Below are positions 26,467 to 33,866 of a DNA stretch of 44,753 nt, in pieces. The translations under genes were made by a program, and so were the position numbers. The notes beneath the pieces are model-generated. The model had not been told where the DNA came from and did no database searches. It worked only from the letters and a program-made list of their open reading frames with translations. Location of the stretch: contig JACAEP010000233.1 in assembly GCA_013388795.1 (NCBI GenBank), forward strand, positions 1 to 44,753. The letters are read 5' to 3'. How positions within the stretch are numbered: position 1 is the first letter of the stretch; each line of letters opens with the position of its first letter. Origin of the DNA: Chloroflexota bacterium (lineage in GTDB: Bacteria > Chloroflexota > Anaerolineae > Anaerolineales > Villigracilaceae).

Positions 26467-27345
26467 ATGCCATTCAAACAGATATTTTTGACGGTGTTCC
26501 TCGCCATGGGGATATCTGCCTGCGCTTCTTTCGGGACCCCAAACACGCCCACCCCTTCTGTGCCCAGCGCCACGCCTGAGCCGCCCACCCCTACGCCTCC
26601 GCCTTCGGCGGCTGTGGTGAATGGAGAGTACATCACCATTGCCGAATTCGAAGCCGAATTGGCGCGCTTCAAAGCTGCCCAAACCGCATTGGGGCAGACC
26701 TTCACTGACGAAGATGCGAAAAACATTGTGCTTGAAGACATGATCGCGCAAGTGTTACTGAGCCAGGCTGCGCGGCAGGAGAACTTCATAGTGAGCGATG
26801 CAGACCTCCAGTCCAGAATCGATGCGCTGACCGCTCAAGTTGGCGGCGTGGAGGCATTCAATCAATGGCTGTCTGCCAACGGGTATAACGAAACTTCCTT
26901 CCGGGTTGCGTTGAAAAAATCAATTGAAGCGGCCTGGATGCGTTACAACATCATTGCGGCTGTTCCGGCCTCCATGGAGCAAATCCATCTGCGCCAGATT
27001 TTGACCTATAATGAAGCCGATGCGCAGGCAGCCCTGCAAGAATTGAACGCCGGAGCCGATTTTGACGAACTGGCGGCGCTTTACGATGCCGTTACGCGCG
27101 GCGAGTTGGGCTGGGTGCCGCAAGGATATCTTTTGAATGCAGACGCGGATGCCGCCGTCTTTGCCTTGCAGGCAGGGGAGGTGAGCGGCATTATCCGCAC
27201 CGAGGCTGGTTTCCACATCTTCAAAGCGGTGGAGCGCGGTGAACATGCCCTTTCTCCCGATGCTTTGCTTGCCATGCAGGAACTTGCCCTGCGAACCTGG
27301 ATTGCTGCACGGCGTGAAACGAGCGAGGTTGTTTTTACGCCGTAA
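26467..27345 (+). CDS. PpiC/PrsA-like peptidylprolyl isomerase lipoprotein
   Basis: A 292-residue predicted lipoprotein: signal peptide with lipobox ISAC (Cys19), Thr/Pro linker to about 55, a SurA/PrsA-type N-terminal chaperone region at about 56-170 (VVNGEYITIAEFEAELARF, VLEDMIAQVLLSQAA), and a parvulin-like rotamase domain at about 172-265 (MEQIHLRQIL, ADFDELAALYDAVTRGELGWV, AGEVSGIIRTEAGFHIFKA). It should help folding of exported proteins at the outer membrane face. It follows groEL but has its own -10 box behind the groEL terminator. There is no Shine-Dalgarno, consistent with leaderless translation. Confidence 0.87.
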   Translation: MPFKQIFLTVFLAMGISACASFGTPNTPTPSVPSATPEPPTPTPPPSAAVVNGEYITIAEFEAELARFKAAQTALGQTFTDEDAKNIVLEDMIAQVLLSQAARQENFIVSDADLQSRIDALTAQVGGVEAFNQWLSANGYNETSFRVALKKSIEAAWMRYNIIAAVPASMEQIHLRQILTYNEADAQAALQELNAGADFDELAALYDAVTRGELGWVPQGYLLNADADAAVFALQAGEVSGIIRTEAGFHIFKAVERGEHALSPDALLAMQELALRTWIAARRETSEVVFTP

Positions 27346-27370
27346 TCAACGAAGGATTTTGGAGTCGCTC

Positions 27371-28093
27371 ATGAGTAAATACGATTACGACACCCCATCA
27401 TCGAAGCCGCCTTCACGGATCGACCTATGGGATATGTTGAGCATTCTTGCTCTGCTGATGACCTTATGCATTGGCGCATATTTTGTTGCCATATTTCTTT
27501 CACCCGAGGCGGGGTACAACCTGTTGCCGCCTTCGCGCAACCAACCGCCCACTGCCACCATCACACAGATCCAACCTCCGCCGACTTGGACTTTCACTCC
27601 CCCCGGCCCTACATCCACCATGACCTTGACCCTAGTTCCGACCTTTACGCTTGAGCCCTCGTCGACGGTGGTTTCACTCATCACGCCTTCCGACACGCCC
27701 ACAGCGACCAAGACACCCAAGGCGCCGTTCTCAGCCACCGTTACTTATATTGAAAGTACCATCATCCATCCTGAAGCGGCTTGTAACTGGCAGGGAGTTG
27801 CCGGTACGATCATTGACGCCAACAATGCCGATATGCTTGGCATTGCCGTGCGTTTGACCGGTTTTTATAACAATAAATCTAAAAATGAATTGACCGTGAG
27901 TGGTATCGCCCCCGCGTATGGAAAATCAGGCTTTGAATTTTTCCTTGGAACTGTCCCGATCTCATCCGATGGCTTGCTGACCATCCAGGTTCTCGATCAG
28001 GCAGGTTTGCCGCTTTCTGACCCCATTCCGATGGATACCTTTAACGATTGCAAGAAAAATCTGGTATTGGTGAAATTCAAGAAAAATCCGTAA
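27371..28093 (+). CDS. Single-pass membrane protein with Thr/Pro linker and C-terminal beta domain
   Basis: A 240-residue protein of unknown function. Residues 1-20 are cytosolic and polar, one transmembrane helix spans about 24-46 (LSILALLMTLCIGAYFVAIF), a Thr/Pro/Ser-rich linker runs to about 120, and the C-terminal 115 residues form a probable beta domain with two cysteines (AACNWQGVAGTI and FNDCKKNLVLV). ATG 27371 is chosen because GGAG lies seven bases upstream; the frame extends into the previous gene without support. The gap of 25 bases to the PpiC-like gene suggests cotranscription, so it may be an envelope-folding or secretion accessory; this is inference. Confidence 0.8.
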   Translation: MSKYDYDTPSSKPPSRIDLWDMLSILALLMTLCIGAYFVAIFLSPEAGYNLLPPSRNQPPTATITQIQPPPTWTFTPPGPTSTMTLTLVPTFTLEPSSTVVSLITPSDTPTATKTPKAPFSATVTYIESTIIHPEAACNWQGVAGTIIDANNADMLGIAVRLTGFYNNKSKNELTVSGIAPAYGKSGFEFFLGTVPISSDGLLTIQVLDQAGLPLSDPIPMDTFNDCKKNLVLVKFKKNP

Positions 28094-28095
28094 AC

Positions 28096-28128
28096 AAAAA
28101 ATCCGCCGAGTTATCCGGCGGATTTTTG
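28096..28128. terminator. Bidirectional terminator between convergent genes
   Basis: 12-bp stem (28097-28108 with 28116-28127; core TCCGCCG/CGGCGGA) flanked by A and T runs on either side. It serves both the plus-strand gene ending at 28093 and ilvE ending at 28130. Confidence 0.9.
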
Positions 28129-28129
28129 T

Positions 28130-29050
28130 TTACTTCACTTCTACATTCCAAGCAGCGTACTTTGATGTTCTGCCGCGCACGATATCTTCGTAGAATTCAC
28201 GCAATCGGGCCGTGACCGGACCCATCACCCCGCCGCCAATGGAACGATGGTCGATCTTTGTTACCGCTACGATCTGTGCCGCGCTGCCGGTCAAAAAGAC
28301 TTCATCCGCGATCAGGATCTCTGTACGATCAATGGAGCGTTCCACAATCTCTAAACCAAATTCCTTTTGCGCCACTTCCATTACAGAGCGGCGGGTGATA
28401 CCCTCCAATATATTATCGGTGATGGGAGGGGTATAAATTACACCGTTACGCACCATAAAGACATTCATCGCCGAACCTTCTGAAATATGACCATCTGAAT
28501 TCAACACCAGCGCTTCGTCGAACCCGGCGCGGTTTGCATCGGTTTTCGCCAACGCCGAATTGACATACGCCCCTGCCACTTTGCTGCGGGCCGGGATCAT
28601 GTTATCGTCCACACGCCGCCAGGATGAAATGGTGACATGCGCATTCGTATCATTCGTAACATACTGTTCAAATGGGGAAGTAAAGATCGAAAGCTCATCC
28701 CGTAAATTGTGCAAGCGCACGCCAATGCCCATATCCGCCTTGTAGATGGTCGGACGCAGATATACATCCTGTTGATAATTATCCAATTTCAATAGATCAA
28801 TGCAAAGTTGGATCAATCCCTCTTCATCGTAGGGAATTTCCATCGCCATCATCCGCCCTGATTCAAGCAAACGCCGAAAATGATCGTACGGGCGAAAGAG
28901 ATAAAGAGATTTCTTCTCGCTGTTCCAATACGCGCGCATGCCGCTAAAAACAGCGGTGCCATACAAAAAACCATGCGTGGCAATGTTGATCTTTGCCTCG
29001 CCAAGAGGGACGATCTTGCCCTCGAAAAAAGCATGCTTTGTGAGATCCAC
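28130..29050 (-). CDS. ilvE: Branched-chain amino acid aminotransferase
   Basis: A 306-residue class IV PLP aminotransferase, which makes Leu, Ile and Val from their 2-oxoacids with glutamate. The PLP lysine is Lys157 in IPARSKVAGAYVNS. Other family motifs are ATHGFLYGTAVFSGMRAY near 24-41, YLRPTIYKADMGIGV near 97-111, EALVLNSDGHISEGSAMNVF and IADEVFLTGSAAQIVAV. The start is GTG at 29050 with a strong AAAGGAGG Shine-Dalgarno five bases upstream; no ATG fits. A -10-like TATAAT (complement 29084-29089) lies upstream with a poor -35 box. It stands alone, separate from any other ilv/leu genes. Confidence 0.95.
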   Translation of the reverse strand: MDLTKHAFFEGKIVPLGEAKINIATHGFLYGTAVFSGMRAYWNSEKKSLYLFRPYDHFRRLLESGRMMAMEIPYDEEGLIQLCIDLLKLDNYQQDVYLRPTIYKADMGIGVRLHNLRDELSIFTSPFEQYVTNDTNAHVTISSWRRVDDNMIPARSKVAGAYVNSALAKTDANRAGFDEALVLNSDGHISEGSAMNVFMVRNGVIYTPPITDNILEGITRRSVMEVAQKEFGLEIVERSIDRTEILIADEVFLTGSAAQIVAVTKIDHRSIGGGVMGPVTARLREFYEDIVRGRTSKYAAWNVEVK

Positions 29051-29180
29051 TTACACCTCCTTTGTTCCAATCTGATACGAATGATTATACCCTTGCGGAT
29101 ACACTCTATATAACCCCATTGCGATGTGACCGCTTCGCTTTTTACTGCGCCGGAAACTGCCCAGCCTCTCAAGCTGACTC

Positions 29181-29209
29181 TTGACAACCCGCCGATTCGC
29201 CTCTAAAAT
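29181..29209 (+). promoter_or_regulatory. Near-consensus promoter of the ArsR-DUF2087 pair
   Basis: TTGACA (29181-29186), 17-base spacer, TAAAAT (29204-29209): one of the best sigma70-type promoters in the window. Transcription should start near 29216, inside the palindrome at 29214-29229. Confidence 0.8.
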
Positions 29210-29213
29210 TCAA

Positions 29214-29229
29214 TTCGATGATCATCGAA
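29214..29229 (+). promoter_or_regulatory. 16-bp perfect palindrome, probable autoregulatory operator
   Basis: TTCGATGATCATCGAA lies exactly over the predicted transcription start of the regulator genes downstream. Position and symmetry fit a winged-helix (ArsR-type) dimer acting as repressor. Confidence 0.6.
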
Positions 29230-29250
29230 ATAAATTTACGGAAGTGAACC

Positions 29251-29790
29251 ATGAATGAAATGCTCGCTTTTGTCAAAGCCATGTCTGATCCGGTTCGTTT
29301 GCAGATCATCGGTCTGCTTTCGCAGGGAAATGCCACGCGCGGAGAAATCGCCGAAAAGTTGAAACTGCCCCCAAAAGACTCTCTCACCCATCTTGGGTTT
29401 CTTGAGTTTGTCGGTGTCATCAGCCAGAATGCCGGCGTCTATTCGCTCAGTGATGAGCGACTGGCGGTTCTGGCGAAGGAAAAACTATCAGAAACCCGAC
29501 CCACTTTCGTTCCGGATGAGGCGTTGGACGAAAAGTCCAAGAAGGCGCTCAAGGCTCATCTCAATCCCGATGGCAGCATCAAGCAGATCCCCGCGCCGCC
29601 GAAATTGCAAGTAATTCTCGCGTACCTGATCCAGTTTTTCGAGTTCGATACGATCTATAGCGAGAAGGAAGTCAATACCATTATCAAGCGCTTCAACGAA
29701 GATAGCGCCGCTCTGCGGCGTGACTTGGTGGATGCGGGGATGATGGCTCGCGAAAGGGACGGCTCGAAGTATTGGCGGGTGAAGGCATGA
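29251..29790 (+). CDS. ArsR-type HTH regulator with DUF2087 domain (first of pair)
   Basis: A 179-residue protein. Residues 1-75 form a winged helix of the ArsR group (FVKAMSDPVRLQIIGLLSQ, TRGEIAEKLKL, DSLTHLGFLEFVGVI); the cysteine metal site of classical ArsR proteins is missing. Residues about 90-178 match DUF2087 (LNPDGSIKQIPAPPKLQVIL, YSEKEVNTIIKRFNEDSAALRRDLVDAGMMAR and a YWRV end). The DUF2087 domain occurs in small regulators of unknown signal. Purine-rich GGAAG precedes ATG 29251. It is coupled (ATGA) to a paralogue. Confidence 0.88.
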   Translation: MNEMLAFVKAMSDPVRLQIIGLLSQGNATRGEIAEKLKLPPKDSLTHLGFLEFVGVISQNAGVYSLSDERLAVLAKEKLSETRPTFVPDEALDEKSKKALKAHLNPDGSIKQIPAPPKLQVILAYLIQFFEFDTIYSEKEVNTIIKRFNEDSAALRRDLVDAGMMARERDGSKYWRVKA

Positions 29791-30344
29791 GCGAAGAACT
29801 GGTTGCCTTTTTTAAAGTCCTTTCGGATGCGAACCGCCTCAAGATCATCGGGTTGCTGGCGCAACAACCCTGCAGCGTGGAAGAACTTGCCGCGCTGTTA
29901 GGGTTGAAAGCGTCCACTGTCTCGCATCATTTGTCCAAACTGGCAAAGGTTGGGCTGGTGAGCGCCAGAACCGAAAGTTATTACAATGTTTATCAGCTTG
30001 ACCGCCATGTGTTGGAAGAGAAATCGCGCAGTTTGTTCTCGCAAGAGAAAATGACTGCCTCGATTGCCGATATAGATGCAGGCGCCTATGATAGAAAAGT
30101 GATCAAGGACTACACCCGCAATGACGGCAGTTTGAAAACCCTACCCGCCCAACGCAAGAAGTTGGACGCGATTTTGCGTTATGTGGTGAAAGCCTTTAAG
30201 CCAGGCAAACGCTATAGCGAGAAGCAGGTCAATCAGATCTTAAGCGGCTTTCATGAAGACACTGCCACCCTGCGGCGTGAATTAGTGGGGACGAAACTGA
30301 TGCTACGCGAAGGCGGCGGCGGAGAATATTGGAGGGAGGAATAA
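29787..30344 (+). CDS. ArsR-type HTH regulator with DUF2087 domain (second of pair)
   Basis: A 185-residue paralogue of the preceding protein: ArsR winged helix at 1-85 (FFKVLSDANRLKIIGLLAQ, SVEELAALLGLKASTVSHHLSKLAKVGLV) and a DUF2087 domain at about 100-185 (YTRNDGSLKTLPAQRKKLDAIL, YSEKQVNQILSGFHEDTATLRRELVGTKLMLRE, YWREE). Its recognition helix (TVSHHLSKL) is canonical, whereas the first paralogue has DSLTHLGFL, so the two may have different DNA specificity. ATG 29787 overlaps the preceding stop by four bases. A shared terminator follows. Confidence 0.88.
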   Translation: MSEELVAFFKVLSDANRLKIIGLLAQQPCSVEELAALLGLKASTVSHHLSKLAKVGLVSARTESYYNVYQLDRHVLEEKSRSLFSQEKMTASIADIDAGAYDRKVIKDYTRNDGSLKTLPAQRKKLDAILRYVVKAFKPGKRYSEKQVNQILSGFHEDTATLRRELVGTKLMLREGGGGEYWREE

Positions 30345-30350
30345 CGAAAT

Positions 30351-30379
30351 AAAACGTCCCAGACTATCCGGGACGTTTT
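30351..30379. terminator. Bidirectional terminator between convergent genes
   Basis: Perfect 10-bp stem AAAACGTCCC (30351-30360) with 30370-30379. The right arm contains the stop and last codons of the DUF711 gene (stop at 30364-30366 is in the loop). Confidence 0.85.
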
Positions 30380-31587
30380 GCATTCAGAGCGAAACTTGAG
30401 TTTTCATGCAGCGCCCCGCCCAGCGGACTCGCCTCAAGCGCCATCACCCTTCCATTTGCAAAGAACGCAAAGTTGAAGGTGGTGACATCACCTGCCTTTT
30501 TACTGGGAATGGGCATAAGGCGGGCTGTAAGCGGTTTGTTCAATCGCAACGCCAGGGCGCAAATATCCAATAACAATGGCGTGAGTTCTTCGGCAGTAAC
30601 ATCACCCGCCAACGGCACGGTGTCTAAACCGGCGCCGCAAACTGCCGAATACAGCAGGGCATCTTTTACGGTCAACACGCCTTCAGCGGCCCGCTTTGCT
30701 AAAATCGAATCTTCGAGAATGGGCTGCATAAACCCGTTGAAACCAAGGTGTGGAAAGTCCGCGCGCTCGATGGCGTCAGTAAGAATAGCAGCCGCGGCCA
30801 GCGAACCATGCAAACCAATTTTCGGCACACCCATGTTTTCTACAGCTTTGCCAAGTGAATGTTCGTCATCAGGAAAGGGCGCGAGAGAGAAGTCAATACC
30901 TTTGAAGGATACGGATTGGTAATTGGTAATTAAAGATTGCGCGGTTTTAGAAATGGACTGTCCGTGTTTTGTGATTTCTGCAATGAGCCGCTTTCGCCCT
31001 TCATCAATCGCCTTGGCATTTTCAAATGCCTCGATAGCCAAATCAGCACATTCCACTGCAATGCCAAAAGCAGGTTGATCAGAGTTGTGGTAGGCGCCCG
31101 GGAAGAATGGCGCATTTGCCCCAACATTTGCCAGCGCCGTGAAATGCAAATTCGCAAACCCATTCGGGTCTAACGGCGCGGACTTGACGATGATCTCTGC
31201 GCACGCCTTGACCTGGGCCATGTAGATCGTCTGCGCGTCTGCCATCATGCCGCTGAAGAAGACGCCGTCACTCGCTGCAATAGCATCAGGAATGACTTGA
31301 TAACTGCCCGGCATATCTGGAAGAGCGGGTCCCAACGCCGCATACGCTACGCCATTCTGCTTCATTATCTGCGTGAATTGCCGGGCATAGTTCGGCAGTT
31401 TATCAATATGCTTTTCTCCTAACATGTTGGGGAAGGGAACCGTCGCCACGCGGACGGTCTGGACTTCGTACCCGGCAGCCTTGTATGCCGCTTTTGCTTT
31501 CGATAAAAAATCTCCCGCTTCACGCAGGACATTTTCTTTTAGGGGATAGTCGGGATTGCAAAAATAAGTAATGGATCGTATTTTCAT
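30364..31587 (-). CDS. DUF711 (UPF0210/PFL-like) family protein
   Basis: A 407-residue soluble protein of the DUF711 family, related in fold to glycyl-radical pyruvate formate-lyase-like proteins but without evidence for a radical glycine. Recognisable blocks are MKIRSITYFCNPDYPL at the N-terminus, ANVGANAPFFPGAYH near 170-184, GIDFSLAPFPDDEHSLGKAVE near 230-250 and SAVCGAGLDTVPLAGDVT near 320-337. It is somewhat shorter than the usual 440-460 residues. Many bacteria carry a small ACT-domain gene next to it; none is seen here. The biochemical function of the family is unknown to me. Confidence 0.85.
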   Translation of the reverse strand: MKIRSITYFCNPDYPLKENVLREAGDFLSKAKAAYKAAGYEVQTVRVATVPFPNMLGEKHIDKLPNYARQFTQIMKQNGVAYAALGPALPDMPGSYQVIPDAIAASDGVFFSGMMADAQTIYMAQVKACAEIIVKSAPLDPNGFANLHFTALANVGANAPFFPGAYHNSDQPAFGIAVECADLAIEAFENAKAIDEGRKRLIAEITKHGQSISKTAQSLITNYQSVSFKGIDFSLAPFPDDEHSLGKAVENMGVPKIGLHGSLAAAAILTDAIERADFPHLGFNGFMQPILEDSILAKRAAEGVLTVKDALLYSAVCGAGLDTVPLAGDVTAEELTPLLLDICALALRLNKPLTARLMPIPSKKAGDVTTFNFAFFANGRVMALEASPLGGALHENSSFALNAKRPG

Positions 31588-31598
31588 CTCTTCTCTCT

Positions 31599-31637
31599 CG
31601 TTACTCGTTACTCGTTACTCGTTACTCGTTACTCGTT
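31599..31637. repeat. 7-bp tandem repeat CGTTACT, about five and a half copies
   Basis: Five exact CGTTACT copies (31599-31633) plus a partial copy. The array fills the spacer after the RNA methyltransferase and supplies its last few codons and stop, so copy-number changes would alter the C-terminus. Confidence 0.9.
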
Positions 31638-32434
31638 CTTTGTCTCATCACTTCAAACATCAACACTGAGCCTGCCACGCCCGCATTCAGGGACTCGGTC
31701 TCGCCTGACATCGGAATACTGATTTTCCCATTTGCCAACTTCCGCGCGGATTCGCTGACCCCTTCCGCTTCGTTGCCAACGATCAAAGCGATGGGCTTTG
31801 ATAAATCCGTTTCCCAGCAAGATTGGCCATCCATGTCTGCCACGTAAATTTTTAAACCCTTCGATACGGCTCCGCCACTCAGGGCAGCGCCTTCCAACTT
31901 TACAACCTTCTCTATCTCTTCCCAACCCATCGAATGGATCGGCAGTCGGAAATGCGCGCCCATGCCAGAGCGTAAAACTTTTGGCGCGAAGGCATCCGTC
32001 GTTTCGGGCGGGATCAGAACCGCTTGAACTCCCAAAGCTGCCGCAGACCGTAACAGCGTGCCCAAATTCCCCGGGTCGCGGATTTGGTCGGGGATGAGGA
32101 CAAAGTTTAAGCGATTAGGAATGGGTAATTGGGAGAATTGGAGAACTGCGAGAATCCCTTGTGGCGCTTCTGTCTCGCTGATGGACTTCATCACACTCGC
32201 AGAGACTTCTTCCACATCCACGCCTTTCAACTTTAAACCTTCAACCTGTAACTTGCCTCGTTCGCTTAACGTCTCATTGTACAAAGCAAAGCGACAATTC
32301 CAATTTGCCTTCACCGCTTCTTCTACCAGCCGTACCCCTTCAGCGACAAAGGCTCCCGCCTCGCGGCGTTCTTTGGCGCGCCCCAGCAAAGCGCGGACAA
32401 GTTTTATCTTTGAGTTTTGATTGGAGGTAATCAT
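31622..32434 (-). CDS. SpoU/TrmH-type RNA 2'-O-ribose methyltransferase
   Basis: A 270-residue protein. N-terminal substrate-binding domain (about 1-100, beginning ITSNQNSKIKLVRALLGRAKERREAGAF in family style) followed by a SPOUT knot domain with the three SpoU motifs: LIPDQIRDPGNLGTLLRSA near 117-135, ALIVGNEAEGV near 216-226 and ISIPMSGETESLNAGVAG near 236-253. It should methylate a ribose 2'-OH in 23S rRNA or tRNA with S-adenosylmethionine; the target base is not predictable. The last five codons lie in the 7-bp repeat array. ATG 32434 has no Shine-Dalgarno; a promoter (32448-32477) gives a leader of only about seven bases. Confidence 0.92.
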   Translation of the reverse strand: MITSNQNSKIKLVRALLGRAKERREAGAFVAEGVRLVEEAVKANWNCRFALYNETLSERGKLQVEGLKLKGVDVEEVSASVMKSISETEAPQGILAVLQFSQLPIPNRLNFVLIPDQIRDPGNLGTLLRSAAALGVQAVLIPPETTDAFAPKVLRSGMGAHFRLPIHSMGWEEIEKVVKLEGAALSGGAVSKGLKIYVADMDGQSCWETDLSKPIALIVGNEAEGVSESARKLANGKISIPMSGETESLNAGVAGSVLMFEVMRQRTSNE

Positions 32435-32447
32435 AGGGAAATGATGA

Positions 32448-32477
32448 ATTATGAAGGATGAATGCAGAATTATTCAA
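32448..32477 (-). promoter_or_regulatory. Promoter of the RNA methyltransferase gene
   Basis: Minus-strand TTGAAT (complement 32472-32477), 18-base spacer, CATAAT (32448-32453). The -35 box is inside the 3' end of the macro-domain gene. Confidence 0.45.
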
Positions 32478-33039
32478 AAACGGTTTTCCAGACATTCAGG
32501 AACACGTCGATAGTTGGTTGATCGAATAATACAATACGAGCTTGTTTTAAGTTGGAGCTTGTGTTCTGCTCAAAATAATTCTGGATGGTTTTGATGATGA
32601 TGGTTGCCGCAAGGTCTTTTGGAAAACCAAAAATGCCTGTAGAAATTGCTGGCATAGAAATCGTTTTGCATTTCAATTCGTCCGCTGCCTGTAAAGAACC
32701 GGTTACAGCATCCTGTAGATTTTGCTCTTCGTCATCTCTGCCGTTGATCCACACCGGACCTACAGCGTGAATCACGTATTTCGCGGGCAGAGTCCCGCCT
32801 GAGGTCCAGGCAGGATGCGCGTGCGAGACAGGGCCATGTTTGCGGACCCAGGCGTCGCTTTCTTCCTGAATTTTTGGTCCGCCCTTTTTCGAGATCGCCC
32901 AAGCTACTCCGCCGCCGTGCGCGAGATGTTTGTTCGCCGCGTTCACAATAGCGTCCACCTCTTCGGCGGTGATGTCACCCTGCACGATCTGCAGCGACTG
33001 ACCCGTTGTGAATTTCTTTTCGACCCGAATGGAATTCAT
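32470..33039 (-). CDS. Macro-domain protein (probable ADP-ribose/O-acetyl-ADP-ribose hydrolase)
   Basis: A 189-residue single macro domain. ADP-ribose-binding motifs are present: IVQGDITAEEVDAIVNAAN near 18-36, HGGGVAWAISKKGG near 41-54, YVIHAVGPVW near 87-96 and ISMPAISTGIFGFPKDLAA near 127-145. Relatives remove the acetyl group from O-acetyl-ADP-ribose or reverse ADP-ribosylation of proteins or nucleic acids. ATG 33039 lies exactly seven bases after a TAAAAT -10 box, with no Shine-Dalgarno, so a leaderless transcript is likely. No partner toxin such as a DarT-like ADP-ribosyltransferase is next to it. Confidence 0.92.
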   Translation of the reverse strand: MNSIRVEKKFTTGQSLQIVQGDITAEEVDAIVNAANKHLAHGGGVAWAISKKGGPKIQEESDAWVRKHGPVSHAHPAWTSGGTLPAKYVIHAVGPVWINGRDDEEQNLQDAVTGSLQAADELKCKTISMPAISTGIFGFPKDLAATIIIKTIQNYFEQNTSSNLKQARIVLFDQPTIDVFLNVWKTVFE

Positions 33040-33045
33040 ACATCA

Positions 33046-33051
33046 ATTTTA
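33046..33051 (-). promoter_or_regulatory. -10 element of the macro-domain gene
   Basis: Minus-strand TAAAAT (complement 33046-33051); the predicted transcript start is the A of ATG 33039. The -35 region would lie in the rplT terminator and is poor. Confidence 0.45.
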
Positions 33052-33063
33052 CCCCCATTAAAA

Positions 33064-33099
33064 AATGTAAGGGCGCCCCCTTGCGATCGCCCTTACATT
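33064..33099 (-). terminator. rplT operon terminator
   Basis: 12-bp stem AATGTAAGGGCG (33064-33075) with 33088-33099, immediately past the rplT stop (33100-33102), then a minus-strand T run. Sequence is related to the groEL terminator. Confidence 0.88.
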
Positions 33100-33441
33100 T
33101 TATTTTGTTTGTGCCACGACTGCAGCGAAAGCTTGTGGATTGCGTACTGCGATATCGGCGAGCATCTTGCGGTTGATCTCGATCTTTGCCTGTTTCATGG
33201 CTGCCACCAAACGGCTGTAGGTGGTGCCATTCAGGCGGGCCGCGGCGTTGATGCGGGCGATCCACAACTTGCGTAGGTCGCGTTTGCGCACGCGGCGGTC
33301 ACGAGTGGCGTACCAGAGGCTCTTGAGCATGGCCTCATTAGCTCGCTTGAACAGGGCGCTCTTCGAGCCGCGCTGTCCCTTCGTGATCTTCAAAACTTTC
33401 TTGTGACGTAAGCGCCCTTGCGGGCCTCCTTTAACGCGCAT
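33100..33441 (-). CDS. rplT: 50S ribosomal protein L20
   Basis: A 113-residue basic protein of usual L20 length, needed for early 50S assembly and often for autogenous control of its operon. Family features: [25 protein letters not shown], whose first 20 residues are typical, [25 protein letters not shown] near 46-70 and [23 protein letters not shown] near 79-100. The start at 33441 was chosen from family alignment and AGGAGGT nine bases upstream. Last gene of infC-rpmI-rplT. Confidence 0.97.
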   Translation of the reverse strand: MRVKGGPQGRLRHKKVLKITKGQRGSKSALFKRANEAMLKSLWYATRDRRVRKRDLRKLWIARINAAARLNGTTYSRLVAAMKQAKIEINRKMLADIAVRNPQAFAAVVAQTK

Positions 33442-33542
33442 TGTATTTATACCTCCTGCAAACTCGCGGGCGTCGGTGGGTCTAATCACCAGTTGCGCAC
33501 ACCCGAAAGCCGCACATCAAAAATTTACGACGACCGGAAGAA

Positions 33543-33776
33543 CTAACCTTCCATGTTGGGCGCGAGGCGCTTGATGCGCTTCACAAACTTGCGACCCTTC
33601 ACCACAATGGTCTCACTTAAGAGCGCCTTGGTGCGCTCCGACGTGCGGCGGCGCAGGTGGCTTTTGCCGCCTTTGGTGCGCACCAACACGCCCGAACCTG
33701 TCAGGCGAAAGCGTTTGGATGTCGCCTTATGGGTTTTGAGTTTGAATTTCTTGCTAGGTTTGGCTTTGCGTGGCAT
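33543..33776 (-). CDS. rpmI: 50S ribosomal protein L35
   Basis: A 77-residue, very basic protein that matches L35: PRKAKPSKKFKLKTHKATSKR at the N-terminus (Lys/Arg-rich, without the usual two-residue variation) and FRLTGSGVLVRTKGGKSHLRRRTS in the middle, ending in a slightly longer C-terminal extension (IKRLAPNMEG) than the common 64-66-residue proteins. It lies between infC and rplT in the conserved order. The AGGAG Shine-Dalgarno is close upstream of ATG 33776. Confidence 0.96.
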   Translation of the reverse strand: MPRKAKPSKKFKLKTHKATSKRFRLTGSGVLVRTKGGKSHLRRRTSERTKALLSETIVVKGRKFVKRIKRLAPNMEG

Positions 33777-33866
33777 CGCGTAGTACTCCTTTCAGACAAA
33801 ATAAACCGCGGACATTTCTCTGCCCGCGGACGATCAACATCTTTGGGTCTTGCTTTGCCAATCAGG

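Noticed and set aside
31599-31637. Possible CRISPR-like repeats
   Set aside because: The units are 7 bp and directly adjacent without spacers; this is a simple tandem repeat.
32470-33039. DarG-type antitoxin of a DarTG system
   Set aside because: It is a stand-alone macro domain and no ADP-ribosyltransferase toxin gene is adjacent.
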